Shown here one piece after another: positions 14,294 to 21,076 of a stretch of DNA of 31,675 nucleotides. A program made the position numbers and the translations under genes. The DNA comes from an uncultured Angelakisella sp. GTDB lineage: Bacteria; Bacillota; Clostridia; Oscillospirales; Ruminococcaceae. Numbering within the stretch: the first letter of the stretch is position 1; each line of letters starts with the position of its first letter. Below the pieces are notes generated by a model. It did not search any database. It had not been told where the DNA came from and saw nothing but the letters and a program-made list of their open reading frames with translations. Location: positions 1 through 31,675 of the forward strand of contig CAJUFR010000005.1 of NCBI GenBank assembly GCA_910585525.1, written 5' to 3'.

Positions 14294-15166
14294 TTAAACA
14301 CGCTGCCAGTGCGGGGCCGACCCCTCATCATCCAAATAATAGACGAAAATCGTCGGGTAACGCTCGTTACGCACGTAAGGGATAGACTGGAGTTCCCACG
14401 CGTTGGAGGATGAAAACAGGATATAGTGACGCAGATCCGACATCCCCTGTTCCATGGCAGGGGCATTGACCTTCAGTGGCGCGGCAACAGGGTTGAAAAT
14501 GAGAGAATGCGGCCAATACTGTTTGTAAACCCGTAGCGCCTTCATACGGGCCGCGTCCGTGGGGTCGGTAAGATAAAATCCGGTGGAGCATATGGGGGCG
14601 CCCATATAGTTTGAATCTGGAATATTCTCCACCATACAGGGGTCCTCGTTGGTGGCAAGTATCTTCGCATCTTTCCCACCGCCCCCTGACGCGCTAAGGG
14701 GAGCCACGATATACGCCCAAGAAACGGGGTCGAAGTAGTCCTGAACACTGCTGTTCCAGTCAGACCAGCCGGAGCGGAGGTTGCTTATTGAGTTGTTCAG
14801 CGCGCGAACCAGCAAGTTCGCTTCTGCCGCGATGGCATCCGCGTTTTGGAAATCTTCCAGCGTGGAGAGATACTCGATCTTTTCCGATGCCATATTCTGG
14901 AATTTGCTTCTTGGCGTGGTATCCAGCACAATCGCCTCCCAGAGGGCGTTTAGGACCTCCCTGAATTGAGCGGCTTTGATTTTTCCGCTCTGGAGGTTAT
15001 TGACCATTTTTACCACAATGTCCTCCATGGTCTTGTAGCTGATGCTATGGCAGCGGACCTTATAGCGCGGCAGCGGCATATCGTGCAGAATCGCTTTGTC
15101 GAAAGGAGGGCGTTCTGGCGTTGACGTTAAAAAGGGTTCGCCCGGTATAATGGCCCGGGGCGGCAA
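14294..15166 (-). pseudogene. C-terminal part of the LamG-region protein (or separate gene), unknown
   Basis: 290 codons open from a TTG at 15166 with only a weak Shine-Dalgarno. The product is protein-like throughout: LPRYKVRCHSISYKTMEDIV, NNLQSGKIKAAQFREVLNAL, YFDPVSWAYIVAPLSASG and a C-terminus rich in aromatic residues (YPTIFVYYLDDEG). No known domain recognised. The preceding frame (15060-15341) overlaps it by about 100 nt and ends in junk, so one single-base frame change between them would fuse the two. I therefore suspect this is the distal part of one long protein. Lower GC than flanking genes. If independent, the ATG at 15078 is another possible start. Confidence 0.55.
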
Positions 15167-15341
15167 CCGCTCCGACCTGAGCCCTGCCGCCCCGCAAAGC
15201 CGTCACACAGCCGCCGGTATCAAAGGCCAGCACCCGCTGCTCCTCCATCCCCCAGGCGGCGTATTGCGACCCGTCAGCCCAGGGCCGGGCCTCCAGTTTT
15301 CCGCTGTTGTGGCTCCAGGAAGCGGCAGGGTTACGGAGTAA
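15060..15341 (-). pseudogene. Middle segment of the frameshifted LamG-region protein
   Basis: This frame opens directly after a TGA at 15342-15344 and reads naturally as SWSHNSGKLEARPWADGSQY, AAWGMEEQRVLAFDTGGCV and GAVAAPGHYTGRTLF, before losing sense near its stop. The upstream LamG frame loses sense over the same stretch (about 15203-15340). A lost base near 15305-15340 is the simplest explanation. The exit to the third frame falls near 15060-15140, possibly at the T5 run around 15126-15135. No independent start codon with a ribosome site is present. Confidence 0.55.
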
Positions 15342-16714
15342 TCACCCGTAGCGGTGACGGTGACGCTGCCAGCGGACGGCTCGCCCAGCACATCGTCCAG
15401 ACCGTTGCCCTTCAGGCAGGCCGCGGAGAAGGTAATTTCCACCGGCGTGTCGCATTTCTTGTCACAGTGGAAGCAGAGAAGCAGCGAGGGCGTCTTGCCC
15501 GTTGGAATATCCCGGTGGTACAGCGCCGGGGCGGAGGTAACGCCGCTTTCGGTACGGCTCCATTCCGGCAGCACGGCGCTACCGCCGAAATCCGGCAGAC
15601 CGAACAGAGCCCCGGCGTCCCGGCTGCCTTCGTGGTAAAAGGTCAAACTGCGGAAAGTAACGTCATAATCCTTATTGGTACAGGTACCGGAGTCGGGCGC
15701 GGGCGTGGCCCCAAAATATCGGACCGTTTTCGCGGCCCCGGCGGCAAGAGCGCTGCCAATCGCAGGCCAGTTGGAGACCTTCCAGGCCATCTTAAAAAAG
15801 TGGAGGAACCGACGGCCCAGCATGGCGCGGCGCAGGCTGCCGTTCCGGGCGGAGCAGTAAAAGCCATAGCAAACCGCGCCCAGAAAAGCGCCCAGGGAAG
15901 CGTCGGCGAAAACCTCCTGTAGGTCGTCGCCGGTGAATTTTCCAGAGTTCTCCAGCGTGGTGATTTGCGGACTGGTGCGGGCATATTGGGCCACAAGGGT
16001 GGCCATGGAGCCGTTGAGCCGCTCTCCGCCGGGATCCACAAAGCCGCCGCTGGGTTCCATTCCCGTCAGTGCCTCCATGCCTTGTAGGATGGCCTCCGCC
16101 GCCACGCGAGTCTCCCACGTCTCCACCTCGTCCATTTGGGTGGGGATGTCCGGCATATAGAAGGAGAGGGCGGGAGGTTCCCGGTCCAGAACCGTATTCT
16201 CCCGCAGGGCGCTGCCCCCCGTGCCGCTGGAGTAGGTAAGTACCGCGCCGGTGATCAGTTCCGTTGGATACTGGTCAGAAAACAGCCACAGCGCGGAAAG
16301 ATGTTCCTCAAAGCGGTAGGGCGCCACATCGGCATAGGCTTTCAGCTTTTCAGCAGGCAGGGCGGCCTCCAACGCCAGGATCCCTTGTATGTAGATACGC
16401 ACCCCGGTCCCGTCATAGACGACGTCGGCTCGGTTCCATTCATTCTCCAGCAGCTTTGGCTCCCTGCTGGCGTCCGCGCGGAAACTGCCCAGATTTTTGG
16501 CTGTAAAATGGACACAGCCATCTTTTACGCCAAAGGTAAAGACCCCCTCCTGCTGGAGCAAGATATTGTCGTCCCCGGCGTAGGGATACCAAAATGAAGC
16601 CCCTAAGGTAAAGGGCGTCCCGCCGCAAAGGGACATTTCGGGGATAGCGGGAAGTTCCGCCCAATAGTCACGCTCGCATTTGAGGGCGAAAAAGGTGCGG
16701 CGCTGAACGCTCAT
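15203..16714 (-). CDS. LamG/concanavalin-like domain protein, frame broken near its end
   Basis: From the ATG at 16714, which overlaps the upstream stop (ATGA), the protein runs about 500 codons. Residues ~1-165 look like a LamG/ConA-like jelly roll (TPFTLGASFWYPYAGDDNIL, VFTFGVKDGCVHFTAKNLGS, YDGTGVRIYIQGILALEAAL, which is the usual 'DG-x-R-IY-x-G' strand pair). A helical middle (about 230-350) includes GDDLQEVFADASLGAFLGA and FFKMAWKVSNWPAIGSALAA. A second beta-rich domain follows. The last ~40 codons are out of frame. No signal peptide. Known LamG domains bind carbohydrate or protein; here that is inference. A two-gene unit with the upstream Hint protein. Confidence 0.6.
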   Translation of the reverse strand: MSVQRRTFFALKCERDYWAELPAIPEMSLCGGTPFTLGASFWYPYAGDDNILLQQEGVFTFGVKDGCVHFTAKNLGSFRADASREPKLLENEWNRADVVYDGTGVRIYIQGILALEAALPAEKLKAYADVAPYRFEEHLSALWLFSDQYPTELITGAVLTYSSGTGGSALRENTVLDREPPALSFYMPDIPTQMDEVETWETRVAAEAILQGMEALTGMEPSGGFVDPGGERLNGSMATLVAQYARTSPQITTLENSGKFTGDDLQEVFADASLGAFLGAVCYGFYCSARNGSLRRAMLGRRFLHFFKMAWKVSNWPAIGSALAAGAAKTVRYFGATPAPDSGTCTNKDYDVTFRSLTFYHEGSRDAGALFGLPDFGGSAVLPEWSRTESGVTSAPALYHRDIPTGKTPSLLLCFHCDKKCDTPVEITFSAACLKGNGLDDVLGEPSAGSVTVTATGDYSVTLPLPGATTAENWRPGPGLTGRNTPPGGWRSSGCWPLIPAAV

Positions 16715-17055
16715 TTCATCGCCTCCCACAGTGCCCGCTTTTTCTCGGTCTCCCCACGATGGGGATTGACCTTGGGGAGTTCCTCCCGAACAATGCCAAG
16801 GGCACCCTGCATCATATTGTCGCCCACCAAAACGCCTTCGGCGAACATGGTACACCCTTCATCCGGCGGCTGCTGGGCGTTCTGTGGCATAAGTTCCAGG
16901 TTATAGATATCCCCACCGGGTGTGTCCCAGATCCCGATAATGGTCACCTGGCCGCCGTCCGGCGTGCACAGCCGGCAGTTGCCGTGAAGATCGGCGGCCT
17001 TCATAATCCCCTGATTCGTCACAACAGGGTGGTCCTGGGTGCAGACCAGTGTGCG
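16711..17055 (-). pseudogene. Hint (intein-like) domain, C-terminal half
   Basis: Right after the G9 tract this frame reads RTLVCTQDHPVVTNQG, the Hint block with the conserved TxxH, then IMKAADLHGNCRLCTPDGG and GGDIYNLELMPQ. It finishes with DEGCTMFAEGVLVGDN, the position where inteins end in His-Asn. The Asn is present, the penultimate His is Asp, and the next residue is Met. A ~40-residue tail ends at the stop that overlaps the LamG gene start. A GTG at 17022 lies within the block but has no convincing ribosome site, so this is the distal half of the upstream protein rather than a separate gene. Confidence 0.7.
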
Positions 17056-17447
17056 CCCCCCCCCAGCATTTGAATGCTCACCATGCTGCGCGGCTCATTT
17101 CCCTGGACAAGGGCGGTGACAACGGCGATGTTTTTCTGGGCATCCATGTAGACCTGATCTTCAACCTGGATCTGCTCGATGGGCTTTTCTGATCCGTCAG
17201 CCATCAGGATGCGGGTCCCGGAGGCAAGGCAACCCCAGATCAGGTTCAGCCACCCGGCCTGGGCGCTTCCGGGGTCGCCCTTCGCAGACTTCGCCAAATC
17301 GCTGCCAATCTGAATGGACCCCTGGCCGCCGCTGTGGATGTCCCGGCTGCCCATCAGTGCCCGCAACCGCCCGGTGTCCGCCTCGGCCCAGGTGACGGTG
17401 TAGTCCACCTCCAAAATATCGGACTGGCGGACTGGAATTTGGCGGGG
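17019..17447 (-). pseudogene. Hint protein, middle segment with Hint N-terminal half
   Basis: The frame opens after a TGA at 17448-17450. It reads IPVRQSDILEVDYTVTWAEA, then RALMGSRDIHSGGQGSIQIG, and then WGCLASGTRILMADGSEKPI and EQIQVEDQVY. The last part is the N-terminal Hint block with the catalytic Cys preceded by Trp-Gly. It continues through VVTALVQGNEPRSMVSIQML and loses sense at the run of nine G (17056-17064), where the following block appears in another frame. Joined to its neighbours it gives a protein of roughly 380-390 residues ending in one complete Hint domain. Confidence 0.7.
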
Positions 17448-17890
17448 TCAAATTCGGTCTCCAGCGTCAGCACTGTATGGTGGGCGTCGGCAGTGGACCG
17501 CGCGTAGCTGTCCACCCTCTCCCCGGCGGCCGTCCGTATTTCCAGCTGCTCGTCGATAAAAAGGGCTGTGTCGGACAACGAGCTGGCGGCCCGCACCGAG
17601 AGGAGGTTCCCGTTCCGCTCCCAGTGCACTCCCTCTACCTCGGCACCAGAAACAAAATCCCCGCCCCGTGGAAGCGCGGAAACGAGAGGAGTTTTAACCG
17701 TCCTCGTATATGCGTCGTGAAATGCGGGAAGCTGCCTTTTGACGGTTTCCTCGCCGTCATAGAGGGATAAAATCCATTCTCGGTGCAGGGGGTTTTGAAA
17801 GTCCAGTTCAACGGTGTCTCCCGGTCTGCGGATTGCACACACCAATGTGATCGCATTCATACGCTGTGTGCTTCTTCTACTATCTAACAA
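17354..17890 (-). pseudogene. Hint protein, N-terminal domain
   Basis: Starts either at TTG 17890 with GAGGAGG 4 nt upstream or at ATG 17860 with no clear site. It reads NAITLVCAIRRPGDTVELDF, REWILSLYDGEETVKRQLP and TALFIDEQLEIRTAAGERVD, ending sensibly at TEFDPAKF, after which the natural continuation lies in the next frame (IPVRQSDIL). Adding one A in the AAATT run near 17438-17440 restores the frame. Beta-rich, no signal peptide, no domain recognised. Structural phage-type or secreted-protein features cannot be decided from sequence alone. Confidence 0.6.
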
Positions 17891-18055
17891 TGGGCCTCCT
17901 CGAGCCACCCGTTCAACCTGCCGCTTGATTTGTAAACATTCCATAAACATTTGTAAAAAATTGCGCCAAACCGGCAATCCTCCCCCCCTCCCGCGCTATA
18001 GGTGAAGGAACGGCCCACAGGCCAGGAACAAAACACCAAAGGGAGGAAACACAAA
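17891..18055. other. Divergent intergenic region of the Hint and holin units
   Basis: 165 bp separating the two oppositely directed units. It is locally AT-rich at 17929-17968, with the partly repeated TTTGTAAACATT and AAACATTTGTAAA. This is a plausible regulator site, but I could not assign convincing -35/-10 pairs to either side. Confidence 0.4.
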
Positions 18056-18556
18056 ATGACAGAGATCATGCAGAAGATGACCCAGGCGGCGGGCAAGGCC
18101 AGCCCCTTTTCCTACGGCAGCCGGGGGGCCAGGGCCTCGGGGTGGCTGGCGGTGGCGGGAACGGGGCTGTCCGCCCTGCTGGGGGGCTGGGACGGGCCGG
18201 TGAAGGCGCTGCTCTTTTTTATGGCCTTCGATCTTTTCTCCGGCTTCGCCGCCGCCTGCAAAAAGGGGGCGGCGGACAGCCGGGTGATGCTCTGGGGCGG
18301 GGTGGGCAAGGTGATGGTGCTGGCCCTGGTGGCCGCCGGGGCGGTGCTGGACCGGCTGCTGGGCCTTTCCGACCCCTACTGCCGCCTGGCGGTGATCTGG
18401 TTCTACATCGGCCGGGAGGGCCTTTCGGTGCTGGAAAACTACGGCAAGCTGGGGCTCCCCCTCCCCGGCTTCCTCTCCGGGCTGCTGGGGCAGCTTCAGG
18501 AGCGGGGGGAGGTACCATCCCCCCTGCCCCGGCATACTGATAGGATAGAGAAATGA
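18056..18556 (+). CDS. Phage-type holin (toxin-secretion/lysis holin family)
   Basis: 166 residues from the ATG that follows GGGAGGAAA at 18041-18049; the open frame extends further upstream but lacks a ribosome site. Three hydrophobic segments (about 30-45, 50-68 and 78-100) with LLFFMAFDLFSGFAAACKKG and the later YIGREGLSVLENYGKLGLPL match the phi-29/Cph1/TcdE-like holin family (Phage_holin_4). Holins make membrane holes that release a lysin, or in C. difficile-type loci export toxin. Followed 34 nt later by a GH25 lysozyme. Confidence 0.88.
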   Translation: MTEIMQKMTQAAGKASPFSYGSRGARASGWLAVAGTGLSALLGGWDGPVKALLFFMAFDLFSGFAAACKKGAADSRVMLWGGVGKVMVLALVAAGAVLDRLLGLSDPYCRLAVIWFYIGREGLSVLENYGKLGLPLPGFLSGLLGQLQERGEVPSPLPRHTDRIEK

Positions 18557-18590
18557 TGACCGGCATCCGGCCGGGGAAGGAGCGGGAGAG

Positions 18591-19340
18591 ATGAAAACAG
18601 GCATCGACATTTCCAGCCACCAGGGCGCCGTCAACTGGGGGAAGGTGGTGGCGGACTTCGCCATCCTCCGGGCGGGGTGGAGTTGGTACGACGGGGGGAT
18701 GAACATCGACAAGCGTTTTTTGCAGAACGTCGCCGGGGCCCGGGAGGTGGGGGTGCCCTGGGGGGCCTACCTCTACGCCTACGACCGGACCCCTGCCGCC
18801 GCCCGGGTGTCGGCGGAGCGGCTGGCCGACCTGCTGGACCAGTTCCAGCTCCCCTACCCGGTGGCCTACGACTTTGAGGACACCCAGTACCTGGGCACCG
18901 GCCGGGAGAGCAACACCGCCATCTGCAAAGCCTTCCTGGAGACGCTGCAGGGCCGGGGGTACTACGTGATGCTCTACACCTACACCAACTTCGCCAAAGG
19001 CTACCTGGACATGGCGCGGCTGGCGGCCTACGACCTGTGGATCGCCGACTACACCGGCCAGGTGGGGTGGCCGGGGGAGTACGGCATCTGGCAGTATTCC
19101 GGCTCGGGGCGGGCGCCGGGGGTGGCCGGGCAGGTGGACCTGGACCGGGCCTACCGGGACTACCCGGCCATCATCCGGGCGGCGGGGCTCAACGGCTACG
19201 GCCGCCGCCCCCTCCCCCCGGACTGCGCCGCCCTGCGCCAGGAGAACCAGACCCTCCGGGACCGTCTGGCGGCCCAGGAAAAGCAGCTGGATTCCGCCCA
19301 GGGCAGGCTGGCGGAGATACAGCGGATCGCGGAGGGGTGA
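18591..19340 (+). CDS. Glycoside hydrolase family 25 lysozyme (endolysin)
   Basis: 249 residues. The GH25 barrel starts TGIDISSHQGAVNWGKV, continues FAILRAGWSWYDG, and has the catalytic acid pair in PVAYDFEDTQYLG, then VMLYTYTNFAKGYLD, LWIADYTGQVGW and YGIWQYSGSG. It hydrolyses the N-acetylmuramic acid linkages of peptidoglycan. The last ~45 residues form a heptad-like helix (LRQENQTLRDRLAAQEKQL) rather than a classical wall-binding repeat. No signal peptide, which fits holin-dependent release. Ribosome site GGGAGAG upstream. Confidence 0.95.
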   Translation: MKTGIDISSHQGAVNWGKVVADFAILRAGWSWYDGGMNIDKRFLQNVAGAREVGVPWGAYLYAYDRTPAAARVSAERLADLLDQFQLPYPVAYDFEDTQYLGTGRESNTAICKAFLETLQGRGYYVMLYTYTNFAKGYLDMARLAAYDLWIADYTGQVGWPGEYGIWQYSGSGRAPGVAGQVDLDRAYRDYPAIIRAAGLNGYGRRPLPPDCAALRQENQTLRDRLAAQEKQLDSAQGRLAEIQRIAEG

Positions 19341-19369
19341 GGGGGATACCCCTGGCCCAACCCAATGAG

Positions 19370-19409
19370 AAAAGCGCCTTGTGGAAAAACTTCCACAGGG
19401 CGCTTTTTT
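19370..19409. terminator. Bidirectional terminator between lysozyme and glyS
   Basis: AAAAGCGCC.TGTGGAA pairs with TTCCACA.GGCGCTTTT around loop AAAC, flanked by A runs on the left and T6 on the right; placed between two convergent genes. Confidence 0.88.
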
Positions 19410-19426
19410 GCTGTCCGGTCGTTCCC

Positions 19427-20803
19427 TTAAAACTCGATCTTCTTTGCAATATAAGCCTCTAACTCACCGATGGGCATCCGCACCTGGTCCATGGTGTCCC
19501 GGTCCCGGACGGTGACGCAGCCGTCGGTCTCGGAATCGAAGTCGTAGGTGATGCACATGGGGGTGCCGATCTCGTCCTGGCGGCGGTAGCGGCGGCCGAT
19601 GGCCCCGGCGTCGTCGTAGTCCACCATGTACTTTTTGGCCAGGCCGGTGAATATCTTCTGGGCCGGCTCCCGCAGCTTTTTGGACAGGGGCAGGATGGCC
19701 GCCTTGTAGGGGGCCAGGGCGGGGTGGAACCGCATGACGGTGCGGGTGTCTCCCCCCTCCAGCACCTCCTCGTCGTAGGCGTCGCAGAGGAAGGCCAGGG
19801 TCACCCGGTCCGCCCCCAGGGAGGGCTCGATGACGTAGGGGACGTACTTCTCGTTGGTCTCCGGGTCGAAGTATTCCATGCTCTTGCCGGAGTGCTCCTG
19901 GTGCTGGGTCAGGTCGTAATCGGTGCGGTCGGCGATGCCCCACAGTTCCCCCCAGTCGAAGGGGAACCGGTACTCGAAGTCGGTGGTGGCCTTGGAGTAG
20001 AAGGAAAGCTCCTCCTGCTCGTGGTCACGCAGCCGCAGGTTCTCCTCCTTGATCCCCAGGTCCAGCAGCCAGCGGCGGCAGTAATCCTTCCAGTAGGCGA
20101 ACCACTCCAGGTCGGTGCCGGGCTTACAGAAGAACTCCAGTTCCATCTGCTCAAACTCCCGGATGCGGAAGATGAAGTTGCCGGGGGTGATCTCGTTGCG
20201 GAAACTCTTGCCCACCTGGGCCACCCCGAAGGGGACCTTCTTGCGGCTGGTGCGCTGGATGTTCATGAAGTTGACAAAGATGCCCTGGGCGGTCTCGGGC
20301 CGGAGGTAGAGGGTGCTCTTGGAATCCTCGGTGGTGCCCTGGAAGGTCTGGAACATCAGGTTGAACTTGCGGATGCCGGTGAAGTTCTCCTTGCCGCAGT
20401 TGGGGCACTTGACGTGATGCTCCGCCATAAAGGCCTCCATCCGGGCAAAGTCCCAGCCCTCGGGGTTGGTGCCGGTCTGGTCCTCGATGAGTTGGTCGGC
20501 CCGGTGGCGGGTCTTGCACTCCTTGCAGTCCATCAGGGGGTCGGAGAACCCGCCCACGTGGCCGGAGGCCACCCAGACCTCGGGGTTCATGAGGATGGCG
20601 CTGTCCAGCCCCACGTTGTAGGGGCTTTCCTGGACGAACTTCTTCCACCAGGCCCGCTTCACGTTGTTCTTGAACTCCACCCCCAGGGGGCCGTAGTCCC
20701 AGGAGTTGGCAAGGCCGCCATAGATCTCGCTGCCGGCGTAGACAAAGCCCCGGCCCTTGCACAGGGCGATGATGGTCTCCATCGACTTTTGGCTATTTTC
20801 CAT
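19427..20803 (-). CDS. glyS: Glycyl-tRNA synthetase (homodimeric type)
   Basis: 458 residues, class II synthetase of the alpha2 (eukaryote-like) type. It charges tRNA-Gly. Motifs: FVYAGSEIYGGLANSWDYGP at the N-terminus; a CKECKTRHRA and CPNCGK four-Cys zinc-like insert; motif 2 region FRNEITPGNFIFRIREFEQM; motif 3 PSLGADRVTLAFL; and the C-terminal anticodon-binding domain (LAPYKAAILPLSKK, YRRQDEIGTPMCITYDFDSE). Start ATG with GGAGGGA upstream. Its 200-nt leader contains a foldback element and no recognisable T-box. Confidence 0.98.
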   Translation of the reverse strand: MENSQKSMETIIALCKGRGFVYAGSEIYGGLANSWDYGPLGVEFKNNVKRAWWKKFVQESPYNVGLDSAILMNPEVWVASGHVGGFSDPLMDCKECKTRHRADQLIEDQTGTNPEGWDFARMEAFMAEHHVKCPNCGKENFTGIRKFNLMFQTFQGTTEDSKSTLYLRPETAQGIFVNFMNIQRTSRKKVPFGVAQVGKSFRNEITPGNFIFRIREFEQMELEFFCKPGTDLEWFAYWKDYCRRWLLDLGIKEENLRLRDHEQEELSFYSKATTDFEYRFPFDWGELWGIADRTDYDLTQHQEHSGKSMEYFDPETNEKYVPYVIEPSLGADRVTLAFLCDAYDEEVLEGGDTRTVMRFHPALAPYKAAILPLSKKLREPAQKIFTGLAKKYMVDYDDAGAIGRRYRRQDEIGTPMCITYDFDSETDGCVTVRDRDTMDQVRMPIGELEAYIAKKIEF

Positions 20804-20825
20804 TGTTTTTTTATCCCTCCAGCTT

Positions 20826-20992
20826 TTAGAGCCTGTTCAAGATCTCCCCGCACACCGCCTTGGCAGGTCTTTTTCCGCCCTGCCGCGTTAAAAAATCTTG
20901 TAATACACCAAGTATTCCTGCGATTTTTTGCCTTGCAGGGCGAAAAAATCCCCACCAATTCGGTGCACTTGGAGATCCTGAATAGGCTCTTA
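20826..20992. repeat. 167-bp foldback (MITE-like) element in the glyS leader
   Basis: Terminal inverted repeats TTAGAGCCTGTTCAAGATCT-CC (20826-20847) and its mate at 20971-20992 agree at 19 of 22 positions. Inside, CTTTTTCCGCCCTGCC (about 20868) pairs with TGCAGGGCGAAAAAATC (about 20935), so the whole segment can fold into one long hairpin. It has no coding capacity and no obvious target duplication. Confidence 0.75.
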
Positions 20993-21011
20993 GACTTCAC
21001 TGCCGGTATTT

Positions 21012-21040
21012 ATTCTAACTGGATGGCACGGGAAAGTCAA
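21012..21040 (-). promoter_or_regulatory. glyS promoter
   Basis: Minus strand: TTGACT (21040-21035), 17-nt spacer, TAGAAT (21017-21012). The foldback element lies wholly downstream, inside the expected mRNA leader. Confidence 0.75.
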
Positions 21041-21076
21041 GGTTTTGCGGGGGGTGAGGCAAAGAGAGCGCCCCCC

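Noticed and set aside
20804..21040. T-box leader for glyS
   Set aside because: No specifier-loop arrangement or GGGTGG-type antiterminator sequence; the segment is an inverted-repeat element instead.
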